The notes below the pieces were generated by a model, which saw nothing but the letters and a program-made list of their open reading frames with translations, was not told the origin of the DNA and did no database searches. Positions 6,482 to 13,827 of a stretch of 31,446 bases of DNA are shown one piece after another. Both the position numbers and the translations under genes were made by a program. Position 1 is the stretch's first letter, and each line of letters starts with the position of its first letter. The DNA is from a virus. The stretch lies in IMG/VR virus record IMGVR_UViG_3300038701_001325, positions 1-31,446 of that record. One strand, given 5' to 3'.

Positions 6482-6793
6482 ATGAAAAAAATACCTAGAT
6501 CATTTAATGTGCTTGGAAAGAAAATAAAGATAACTCAAAAACTGCCAACAAAATATGCCGCTAAATATGCAGGCTGGGATTTGTATGGTCTTTTTATGTA
6601 TGAAGATTGGACAATATATGTCGATCCAAATCGAAGTCTAGAACAGCAATGGCAAACGCTTTATCATGAATTACTGCATTGTGTCTTTTTCAGAACTGGT
6701 TTAGCTTTTGATGAAAGTTTTGAGGATGGTAAGCACGAACAGATTTGCGAGTCAGTTGCTGGTTTTATATTTGATACCTTTAAGGATGGTTAA
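6482..6793 (+). CDS. Zinc metallopeptidase-like protein (HELLH, ImmA/IrrE- or SprT-like)
   Basis: A 103-aa protein with a zinc-peptidase motif HELLH at residues 62-66 and a likely third ligand Glu in the downstream helix (EQICESVAGFIFD, about residue 90). Short proteins of this build occur in phages and belong to the wider ImmA/IrrE/SprT-like gluzincin group. ImmA-type members cleave repressors. No Xre-type repressor is seen next to it, so the target is unknown. It is the first gene of the rightward strand, opposite the early operon, with a GAGG ribosome site 6 bases before ATG. Activity is not proven by sequence. Confidence 0.7.
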   Translation: MKKIPRSFNVLGKKIKITQKLPTKYAAKYAGWDLYGLFMYEDWTIYVDPNRSLEQQWQTLYHELLHCVFFRTGLAFDESFEDGKHEQICESVAGFIFDTFKDG

Positions 6794-6804
6794 GGGTCAT
6801 AATT

Positions 6805-6833
6805 TTGACTTAGTATCTCTTTGTAAATAATCT
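6805..6833 (+). promoter_or_regulatory. Possible promoter ahead of the methyltransferase gene
   Basis: TTGACT (6805-6810) matches five of six -35 bases. AATAAT (6826-6831, spacing 15) or TAATCT (6828-6833, spacing 17) would serve as -10. The spacing is good only with the weaker -10, so the call is tentative. It would drive the methyltransferase-terminase-head operon. Confidence 0.3.
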
Positions 6834-6866
6834 AAAGTAAGTAAGAAGTTACAAGGAGCCACGAAG

Positions 6867-8090
6867 GTGCGAATAGAATGTAAGTATGACGAGCTAATGC
6901 CTTTAGCTGAAATCGAAAAAAGAATCCATCCAGATAATGAAAATAAACATCCAGATGAGCAGATAAGATCCCTTGCTAAAGTTATTGCTAAAATCGGTAT
7001 CCGTCATTCAATCCATATATCAAAACAGTCAGGAAAGATAGCTGGTGGTCATGGTAGATTTATGGCTTTTAAAAAGCTTGGCTACGATGAAGCGCCTATA
7101 GTTTGGGAAAATTTTAACGACGAGCTAGAAGAGCTAAATTATAGAGCATCGGATAATCTTGGGCAGTATGCAGAGTTCAGCAATGAAGATTATGTTAAAA
7201 ATTTAGAGATAGCTGGTATTGATATTCACGATGTTGACCTTGAAGAATTTGGGGTAATTAATTTTGAATTTCCAGAGGTAGAAACTCTTGAACCTCAGTG
7301 CGATGAAGATGAAGTACCAGAGGTTGAGAATCCAATTACTCGCAGGGGTGATATTTGGTTGCTTGGAAATCACAGGTTGATGTGTGGCGATTCAACAATG
7401 ATTGATGATGTTGAAAAGCTAATGAATGGTGAGAAGGCTGATATGGTTTATACTGACCCACCTTATGGTATGAAGCTGGATGTTGATTACGATAAAATGT
7501 TTAAAGATGATTCGCACAAAAACAAAGGCGATAGATTTGAAAAAGTAATCGCAGATGATAGCTATTTCGATCCTACTGATATTCTAGCAATAACAGACCA
7601 TGTAAAAGAAGTCTGGCTATGGGGCGCAGATTATTTTTACGATTCACTACCTCGTGGAGGTTCTCTTTGTGCATGGGATAAAAGAAATGAGAATTTAGAT
7701 AAAGTTGTAGGAAACACAACTGAATACCTTTGGAGCAAAACACCTCACAGGAGAATGACAGCAAGGGTGCTTTGGAGCGGTCATCATGGTATGGGTAAGG
7801 ACGATGATAAAAAAAGAGTTCATCCTACACAGAAGCCAATAACGCTGCATGATTGGTTTTTTGAAAATTTTGGTAGCAAGCATAAAAAGATTCTAGATTT
7901 ATTCGGTGGCAGTGGTAGCTGTTTAGTTGCGTGTGAAAAACATAATAAAGAAAACTACTCAATGGAACTTGATGAAAAATACTGCGATGTAATAATTAAT
8001 CGCTGGCAAAATTACACGGGCAAAAAAGCGACGCTAGAGTCAACTGGTCAAACCTATGAAGAACTAAAACAGGAGCGTGAAGATGTCTGA
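6867..8090 (+). CDS. ParB-domain / beta-class DNA methyltransferase fusion
   Basis: A 407-aa two-domain protein. Residues about 10-110 are a ParB/Sulfiredoxin-like nuclease-type domain (IRSLAKVIAKIGIRHSIHI, then GKIAGGHGRFMAFKKLG). Residues about 160-390 are an amino-methyltransferase: DPPY motif IV at 197-200 comes before the SAM-binding DLFGGSGS motif I at 344-351, the order of beta-class enzymes, with HPTQKP in between. It modifies adenine N6 or cytosine N4 in DNA; the target sequence cannot be read off. The gene starts with GTG, 8 bases after AAGGAG. Its 3' end overlaps the small terminase gene. This fusion is often found next to phage packaging genes, so it may protect phage DNA or mark it. 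Confidence 0.88.
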   Translation: MRIECKYDELMPLAEIEKRIHPDNENKHPDEQIRSLAKVIAKIGIRHSIHISKQSGKIAGGHGRFMAFKKLGYDEAPIVWENFNDELEELNYRASDNLGQYAEFSNEDYVKNLEIAGIDIHDVDLEEFGVINFEFPEVETLEPQCDEDEVPEVENPITRRGDIWLLGNHRLMCGDSTMIDDVEKLMNGEKADMVYTDPPYGMKLDVDYDKMFKDDSHKNKGDRFEKVIADDSYFDPTDILAITDHVKEVWLWGADYFYDSLPRGGSLCAWDKRNENLDKVVGNTTEYLWSKTPHRRMTARVLWSGHHGMGKDDDKKRVHPTQKPITLHDWFFENFGSKHKKILDLFGGSGSCLVACEKHNKENYSMELDEKYCDVIINRWQNYTGKKATLESTGQTYEELKQEREDV

Positions 8091-8451
8091 CAATAAGCAA
8101 AAGAATTATGATCCCGACAAAGCTCCTTTCTCATGGGATAAATTAGATGGTCTATTGGCATACAAATCAAGCCTAGTTGTTTGTGCTGATATTTTAGATT
8201 GCCACGAAAATACAATAAAAAATCATATCAAAAAGCGCTATGGTGTGACTTTTACTGAGTATGCAGATAAAAAGCTATCTCGCACAAAGGTTAAGTTAGT
8301 TCAAAAAGCTATTGAGTCAGCAATGTCAGGGAATACTACGATGCATATTTTCTGTCTTAAAAACATTTGTAAATGGTCTGACAACAATGATTCTCAAGTT
8401 GATATTGGTAAGATTGAAATAAACATAGATAAAGAAGATGCTAATTTATGA
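8083..8451 (+). CDS. terS: Terminase small subunit
   Basis: A 122-aa protein with an N-terminal helix-turn-helix-like region (VVCADILDCHENTIKNHIKKRYG, about residues 28-50), a basic mid-region, the typical terminase-small phrase CLKNICKWSDN near residues 95-105 and a acidic tail. ATG 8083 is chosen because AGGAG stands 7 bases upstream; a GTG two codons earlier is less likely. It overlaps the methyltransferase stop by 8 bases and is followed at once by the large subunit. Role: binds phage DNA and directs packaging by the motor. The identity rests on HTH plus position next to the large subunit. Confidence 0.8.
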   Translation: MSDNKQKNYDPDKAPFSWDKLDGLLAYKSSLVVCADILDCHENTIKNHIKKRYGVTFTEYADKKLSRTKVKLVQKAIESAMSGNTTMHIFCLKNICKWSDNNDSQVDIGKIEINIDKEDANL

Positions 8452-8478
8452 TCCAAAAGATATAAACAGAGGTAAAAC

Positions 8479-9741
8479 TTGGCGTCAAACATAGGTTTTC
8501 AAAAGACACAAAAACAAAAGGAGGCTATCCCTTTACTTAGTAGCAAAAAATATGCAGCTTTGTATGGGGGGTCTTGATCTAGGTCAGGTAAAACTTTTAT
8601 TATTGTTTATGCCTTAATAATCCGAGCATCTAGGGAAAAATCTCGACATGTAATTGTCAGGCGAACATTTGCATCGGTTAAAAGATCAATCTTTTTAGAT
8701 ACTCTGCCGAAAGTCTTGTCTATTTGCTTTCCTGACTTACCTGTAAAATGGAATAAAACCGACTACTATATAACTCTACCAAATGGAAGTGAGATTTGGC
8801 TTGCTGGGCTTGATGACTCTCGTGTAGAGAAAATTTTGGGAATGGAATTCAGCACAATTTACTTTAATGAAGCATCAGAGCTGGATTATCAGCCTATGCA
8901 GACGGTGATATCAAGACTTGCACAGAAAAATAATTTAAAGAAAAAGATATTCTTTGACTTTAATCCGCCAAATAAGACGCATTGGAGCTATTGGCTTTTT
9001 ATAAAGAAACTAGACCCCATTGATGATGAGCCGCTAGATAATGCTGATGAGTACGGATATCTATTAATAAACCCAAAGGATAACCTAGAAAATATTGATC
9101 CCGAATACTTAAAGATACTTGAAAGGATGCCACAGGCTGACAGGGAAAGATTTCTTGAGGGTAAATTCTCTGACAACTCTGACGGACAGGCATATTACTC
9201 ATTTAACAGAGAGATTCATGTTAAAGAAATAAAAAGGACACAAGGTCAAGTATTTGTCGGCATGGATTTTAATGTCCAACCGATGACCGCAGTAGTTTGC
9301 CAGGTAGTTAATAATAAGTTTTATATATTTGACGAGGTCTATCTCAATAACAGTGACACCTTCAAAATGGTGGCTGAGCTTAAAAAGAGAAATTACTTTG
9401 GCACTTGTATTCCTGACTCAACAGGTAAGAATAGAAAAACATCAGGTAAATCGGATCACTTAATACTCAAAGAGGCTGGATTTCAGATACCATCCGTTAG
9501 GAATCCATTCGTAACAGATAGGGTAAATAACGTGAATAGACTATTTACAGATAACAGGATTATAATAGACCCTAGATGCAAAAAGCTTATTAACGATTTG
9601 GAAAAAGTTTCATGGAAGGATAACAAGTTGGATCAAAAAACAGACCCCAATTTAACACACATATCTGACGCTATGGGATATCTTACTTGGTGGTTAGATC
9701 CATTAAAGAGTAAGCAAACTTCTGACGCAAGTTTTTCGTAA
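8479..9741 (+). CDS. terL: Terminase large subunit with an in-frame UGA inside Walker A
   Basis: The packaging motor ATPase/nuclease. The frame is open from a TTG start at 8479 (AGAGGT upstream; M-A-S-N-I-G-F) to 9741, except for one TGA at codon 33 (8575-8577). Around it the sequence reads GGS-stop-SRSGKT, whereas related terminases read GGSRSGKTF. ATPase features follow (HVIVRRTF, then ILGMEFSTIYFNEASE as Walker B). The nuclease part has VGMDFNVQP, DSTGKNRKTSGKSDHL and HISDAMGYLTWW. Without the first 33 codons no ATG restart exists; the next plausible start is TTG 8716, which would lack Walker A. The rest of the gene shows no decay. The stop may be bypassed, may be a mutation, or may be an assembly error. 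The identity of the gene is nearly certain. Confidence 0.9.
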
Positions 9742-9749
9742 AGGGAATT

Positions 9750-11225
9750 ATGGTAAATCTATTAGATGAAAATTACGTTCGTTCAATAATATACGATATT
9801 GAGACTAGTCAAAACAGAGAAAGAAGAAGAAGAGAAATTCGATCAAATGAAATATATAGCGGCAAACTAAGGGATCATGTTGAGGATAGACTAAAACAGA
9901 TATATCCGAATACATATAACTCTTTTTCATTTGCCGATCTAAACTTAACCAAAAAAATAGTTGATAAAGCGGCAAAGGCTTACAAGCAAAATCCAATAAG
10001 AGAGTTAGACACCGATCAGCAGTCAGAAAGCTATAGCTCTTTAATGCAAGAAATCGATGATTGTCACGCATGGCAGACTTTTGATGTTTACTATAATCTT
10101 CATAGATATGCTGCGATGTGGTTTAACTACTATGAGGATACTGAAGGTGAAATGAAGGTACTTCTTAGACCGTTAGCGCCATTCCAGTTTTCAAGGGTAG
10201 TGAACAGGTTTAATGAGACAGAAGTTTTTATCGTAAATTTCCCTTCTAATGATCTATACGAGACCACCGACACAGATGGCAGAAAAGCTATTATTCAGGA
10301 TTCTAGGGAGGATTCTAGTTGCTCTAGGTACGCAATGTGGTCGAAAGATCATCATGTCGTAATCAGAGCCTATACAACTGTTGTTAATGGTGAGATGACA
10401 GATTGTCGCATCAAATACGAGGATATTCCCGGCAATAATGAAATGATTAATGCTCTTGGCGTAATTCCTGCTGCCTTTGCTCAGCAAGGTGATAATTTTG
10501 CGCTGCCGATACTTAACCCACTGCCAGAGCAAACAGTGGAGTTTAACCAGCAGTATTCAGTTATGCTAACCGGAAGTTCTCTTCAGACATTTGGACACCT
10601 AGTGCTTTCCCATCCAGAAGATCAGAAAATGCCAGATGAGATATACAACTCTCTTTTTACTTATTCTAGGCTACCTCAAAAGGGCGCTGATGAACCTGCC
10701 ACCACACTAGATTACCTCAATCCAAGCCCAAATCTTGATTCTCAACTGCAAGTGCTTCAAAACTATGCGCATCAAATAATTACCGAGCATCTTGGTGATG
10801 GATCACAAAACATTAAAGGCTCTAGCGACTTTACGTCTGGGCTAGACAGGCTTATTGCGATGAGTGATATCACCAATATAATTGAATCGAATCAGCAAGT
10901 TTACGCAAAAGTTGAAAATCAGCTCTATCAAATTATCAAATCTTTTTATGAGGCTATGAACGATTTTAGGTTTTCCAGCGAATCAATCACTGTTAAATAC
11001 CCTAAAGCTAAGCCTGCGCTTTCAGAAAAAGAGCTTTTGGAAAATATTAAGAAAAAGCTAGACATGGGATTGATTCAAAAATACGAGGCTTTACTTGCGC
11101 TTGATCCAAATATGAGTGTCGAGGCTGCTATGGATAAGATAGAGGCTGTTAAAGAGGAAAAGGCAGAGGCTTTTAACGAATTTGTAGCAATAGATGGTGA
11201 AGAAGATGCCGATCAAGAAGAATAA
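9750..11225 (+). CDS. Portal protein (head-tail connector ring)
   Basis: A 491-aa protein at the portal position directly behind the terminase. The N-terminal part (LYPNTYNSFSFADLNLTKKIVDKAAK-like segment at about residues 50-75) and the long central part fit portal proteins of the SPP1 gp6-like group. The C-terminal 60 residues are helical and acidic and may form the internal barrel or crown. AAGGG lies ahead of the ATG. The portal forms the dodecameric DNA gate at one capsid vertex and docks the terminase. The assignment comes from order, length and general pattern rather than one decisive motif. Confidence 0.8.
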   Translation: MVNLLDENYVRSIIYDIETSQNRERRRREIRSNEIYSGKLRDHVEDRLKQIYPNTYNSFSFADLNLTKKIVDKAAKAYKQNPIRELDTDQQSESYSSLMQEIDDCHAWQTFDVYYNLHRYAAMWFNYYEDTEGEMKVLLRPLAPFQFSRVVNRFNETEVFIVNFPSNDLYETTDTDGRKAIIQDSREDSSCSRYAMWSKDHHVVIRAYTTVVNGEMTDCRIKYEDIPGNNEMINALGVIPAAFAQQGDNFALPILNPLPEQTVEFNQQYSVMLTGSSLQTFGHLVLSHPEDQKMPDEIYNSLFTYSRLPQKGADEPATTLDYLNPSPNLDSQLQVLQNYAHQIITEHLGDGSQNIKGSSDFTSGLDRLIAMSDITNIIESNQQVYAKVENQLYQIIKSFYEAMNDFRFSSESITVKYPKAKPALSEKELLENIKKKLDMGLIQKYEALLALDPNMSVEAAMDKIEAVKEEKAEAFNEFVAIDGEEDADQEE

Positions 11226-11676
11226 GATATCTTATACACTTGATCTTGAGCAAGAATTTAATAAGGCGGATATTGCGCCAAGTAAAAGAAAGTCTTTATC
11301 CGAGCTTATTGGCATTACCCTATTAGATGAAATTGTCAGTTATTTAGATAAGGGGACAACTCCTGTCTCTAAAGGCGAGTATAAAAGATCGCTATCTAAG
11401 GAATACAGAGAAAAGAAGCGCTCAGAAGGCAAGAGAAGCTACGCTGATATGCAACTAACCGAATCAATGCTTAATAATCTTAGTATCATTCCCACCAAAA
11501 AAGGCGTTGAAATAAAACTGACCGACTCACTCGAAAAGAAAAAAGCTTATAACCACAATGTTGGGGATACGCTGCCAAAAAGACAGTGGCTTCCTAATGA
11601 TGAAGCTGGTGAGTCTTTTAAAAGAAGTATTATAAGCAAGGTTAAAGAGGTTATTCAAGATGCCAGTGAAGATTAA
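11206..11676 (+). CDS. Head-tail morphogenesis protein, paralogue A
   Basis: A 156-aa basic protein similar to its downstream neighbour. Both share a SKGEYKRSLSKEYREKK-like segment, a central short-acidic helix, KKGVEIKL-like strand and a C-terminal PKRQWLPND...GESFKRSI block. This pattern resembles neck or virion morphogenesis proteins of the HK97-gp10 / gpS type that end in a LPxRxxLP-like phrase. ATG 11206 is used; an ATG four codons earlier (11194) is also possible. Both lie within the end of the portal gene. The exact family is uncertain. Confidence 0.6.
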   Translation: MPIKKNKISYTLDLEQEFNKADIAPSKRKSLSELIGITLLDEIVSYLDKGTTPVSKGEYKRSLSKEYREKKRSEGKRSYADMQLTESMLNNLSIIPTKKGVEIKLTDSLEKKKAYNHNVGDTLPKRQWLPNDEAGESFKRSIISKVKEVIQDASED

Positions 11677-12118
11677 GGGTGTCAAACAACTCGATAATCG
11701 ATTGAAAAGAATATTGCCGGATGCAAGGTCTAATTTTGCTAGAGAAATGAAAAAGACGATAGTAGATATAATTGTTGAAAAGATTGTGTCAGGCTTATCT
11801 CCAGTTAAAGGGCAGAATAGATACCCAAAATACTCTGATGATTACGCTAAAAAGAAAGGCAGAAGTCAGCCTGTTGATTTAGTCGATACTGGTAAGATGC
11901 TTGAAAATCTTAGGGCGAGGCAGACTGCAAAAAATACAATTGTACTAGAATTTCCAAGCGCCAAGCAGAGGAATAAGGCTATAGGTCACAATGAAGGCGC
12001 TAATAACCTCCCCCAAAGAAAAATACTTCCCACCAAAAAAGGTGAGACTTTTAAACAAGAAATCTTAAATAAAATAATCAAGATAGTTGAAAAAGCGATT
12101 AACAACGCAATAAGATAA
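11660..12118 (+). CDS. Head-tail morphogenesis protein, paralogue B
   Basis: A 152-aa basic protein, starting MPVKIKGVKQLDNRL, a start phrase frequent in HK97-gp10-like neck proteins. SPVKGQNRYPKYSDDYAKKK, VDTGKMLENL and NLPQRKILPTKKGETFKQEI line up with the previous gene. GAGG stands 9 bases before the ATG, and it overlaps the previous gene. One of the pair is probably a head-completion or tail-completion protein, the other a diverged duplicate; which is which cannot be said. Position between portal and scaffold is less usual for neck genes, which normally follow the capsid gene. Confidence 0.6.
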   Translation: MPVKIKGVKQLDNRLKRILPDARSNFAREMKKTIVDIIVEKIVSGLSPVKGQNRYPKYSDDYAKKKGRSQPVDLVDTGKMLENLRARQTAKNTIVLEFPSAKQRNKAIGHNEGANNLPQRKILPTKKGETFKQEILNKIIKIVEKAINNAIR

Positions 12119-12164
12119 TGTTTACATAGTCAGATTTTTGGCTTTACAATTAAAGGAGTAATTA

Positions 12165-12767
12165 ATGTCAGAAAACACTCAAGAAGTTGAGAACACGCCG
12201 AACGGTAATGACGAGAATGATTTAGCGGCACAACTTGAGCAGCTTAAATCAACAAACGAAAGGCTTTTAGCTGAATCTAAGAAGCACAAGACTCGAATGA
12301 GTGAAGTGGAAGAGATGAGGCAAAAATTAGAAGCCTATGAGCAGGAAAAGCTCGAGCAAAAAGGTAACTACCAAGAAATGCTCGAGAGAGAAAGGCAAAA
12401 AGCCAGAGAGCTTGAGCAAAAGATGCGTCAAAAAGATGACATGATTTTACAATCAAACGTCTTTAACTCTGTCGCAAATTATGCAAAAGACGCTCATGAC
12501 ATCAATGATTTGCTAGCACAAAAAGACTACGCAAAATTGATTGAGGTTGATGAGGACAGCTTACAGCCAACTCCTGACTCGGTTAAAAAGTTTGTAGACT
12601 CGTTGAAAAATGACAAGAAGTATTTATTTAAAGGGCAAAAAGTAGCAAGCATGGCAGATGCTAAGCCTTCTACTGAGAGCCCTAGGACGAAAACTTTAGC
12701 GCAGATGACTGACACAGAAAGAAAAGAGGCATTGAAGTCCTCTTTAAGTCAACTGCCTAGCCGTTAA
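12165..12767 (+). CDS. Capsid scaffold protein
   Basis: A 200-aa, strongly helical, acidic protein. Residues about 20-100 form a Glu/Lys/Gln-rich coiled coil (QLEQLKSTNERLLAESKK, then MLERERQKARELEQKM). The C-terminal tail ends in DTERKEALKSSLSQLPSR, a typical helix-turn-helix capsid-contacting end. AAAGGAG stands 7 bases ahead of the ATG. It sits directly upstream of the capsid gene, the universal place for scaffold genes. Role: fills and shapes the procapsid and then leaves. Related to the minor structural GP20-like scaffold group by general build. Confidence 0.8.
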   Translation: MSENTQEVENTPNGNDENDLAAQLEQLKSTNERLLAESKKHKTRMSEVEEMRQKLEAYEQEKLEQKGNYQEMLERERQKARELEQKMRQKDDMILQSNVFNSVANYAKDAHDINDLLAQKDYAKLIEVDEDSLQPTPDSVKKFVDSLKNDKKYLFKGQKVASMADAKPSTESPRTKTLAQMTDTERKEALKSSLSQLPSR

Positions 12768-12778
12768 AGGAGAATATT

Positions 12779-13630
12779 ATGGCTGACGCATTAATGGGTG
12801 TAACTGAGACAAGTGCAAATGCACTGGCGCAGGTATCAGAACTTGCACAGATTTACCTACAACAAGAATCAAAACTTTTACCAACTGTTACTGACTACAG
12901 CTTTTTAGCAACAAAAGGCTCAAGCTCAATCAAGCTTCCTAGATCAGGTGGTTTCACTGTTGGTGATAAAGCAGAAAACACAAGAGTTGATTCTCAAGTA
13001 ATTACTTATGCTGCTGATACTATTTCACTAGACCAGCACAGAGTTATTCAATTTCTTTTAGAGGACATTGCAGATCAGCAATCAATGGTTGCTGTAACTC
13101 AAGATGCTCTTTTGAAAGCTTCTAAAGATCTTGCTTTTGATATCGACAAAAAGATCAAAGCAGAATTTGATAATGCATCAACTTCTTCGCCTGATCACGT
13201 AATTCAGTATAACGATGCTACAAATGAAGACATTGAAAAAACCGATATCTTAGAAATGAGAAGGCTTTTAGTTGTGCAAAACATCAACCCAAGAGAGTGT
13301 TTTTTAGGTCTTGCTCCAGGGCAAGAGAAGAATATGCTTTTAATTGATGACTTCGTACATGCTGAGAAGTACGGATCAAGCATTCCGGTGATGCAAGGTG
13401 AGATCGGCATGGTTTACGGTATGAGAGTAATCGTATCAAACGTATTTGATGGAACTGACTCATACGCATGGCATCCAACTGCTGTTGGTATGGCATTGCA
13501 GCAAGGTGTAAGAGTACAAAGAGATTATGACCTGGCTAATTTAGCTTGGAGATATTCTCTAGACTACCTTGCAGGATTTGAGATTTTAGACTCTGGTAAA
13601 AGAGTTGTTAAGATCGAAGAAACAGCTTAA
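12779..13630 (+). CDS. Major capsid protein (HK97 fold)
   Basis: A 283-aa protein between scaffold and decoration/neck genes with the composition of HK97-fold capsid subunits. GSSSIKLPRSGGFTVGDKAE is an early strand region, LLEDIADQQS and DIDKKIKAEF fit the spine helix, and GMVYGMRVIVSNVFDGT with a C-terminal GFEILDSGKRVVKIEE fits the end strands. The ATG has AGGAG 7 bases upstream in a 17-base start region shared exactly with the tail-tube gene. A strong terminator follows the stop by 12 bases, as expected for a very highly expressed gene. It assembles the icosahedral head. Confidence 0.88.
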   Translation: MADALMGVTETSANALAQVSELAQIYLQQESKLLPTVTDYSFLATKGSSSIKLPRSGGFTVGDKAENTRVDSQVITYAADTISLDQHRVIQFLLEDIADQQSMVAVTQDALLKASKDLAFDIDKKIKAEFDNASTSSPDHVIQYNDATNEDIEKTDILEMRRLLVVQNINPRECFLGLAPGQEKNMLLIDDFVHAEKYGSSIPVMQGEIGMVYGMRVIVSNVFDGTDSYAWHPTAVGMALQQGVRVQRDYDLANLAWRYSLDYLAGFEILDSGKRVVKIEETA

Positions 13631-13642
13631 TAGGCAAAATAT

Positions 13643-13663
13643 GGGGGCGCATGCCCCCTTTTT
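13643..13663 (+). terminator. Rho-independent terminator after the capsid gene
   Basis: GGGGGC (13643-13648), GCAT loop, GCCCCC (13653-13658), then five T. A strong, compact stem. Because more late genes follow, it probably lets only part of the transcription through and sets a high capsid-to-downstream ratio. Confidence 0.85.
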
Positions 13664-13666
13664 ATT

Positions 13667-13825
13667 ATGGAAATACCCTATAACTATATTGAAGCTAAGA
13701 ATGAAAAAGAGCTTAGAGATAAGCTTCTCAAGATTTATTCTGTGAGCGGCTATGCTTATAAAATAATAAATATATATCCAAAAGGTAAAAAAATTGTTGC
13801 GTGGTATTACGCAAGCAAAAGGTAG
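13667..13825 (+). CDS. Small basic hypothetical protein, 52 aa
   Basis: The frame starts MEIPYNYIEAKNEKELRDKL and ends VAWYYASKR, directly ahead of the LamG gene. The ATG lies three bases after the terminator T-run and has no Shine-Dalgarno, because the upstream bases are the terminator stem. The protein is Tyr- and Lys-rich and looks folded (helix, strands). Similar tiny proteins follow capsid genes in some phages. Translation is uncertain because of the missing ribosome site. Confidence 0.5.
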   Translation: MEIPYNYIEAKNEKELRDKLLKIYSVSGYAYKIINIYPKGKKIVAWYYASKR

Positions 13826-13827
13826 AA

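Noticed and set aside
7573-7883. Minus-strand ORFs opposite the methyltransferase domain
   Set aside because: Reverse-frame shadows of a conserved domain; no supporting start signal.
8571-8600. A frameshift at the G6 run that would avoid the terminase stop
   Set aside because: Both alternative frames meet stops soon after (TAG or TAA within about 50 bases) and neither encodes RSGKT. Only removing two codons restores the motif.
12121-12150. Promoter ahead of the scaffold gene (TTTACA, 18 bases, TACAAT)
   Set aside because: Both boxes are good, but the start point would fall about 8 bases before the ATG and remove the AAAGGAG ribosome site. More likely ordinary spacer within the operon.
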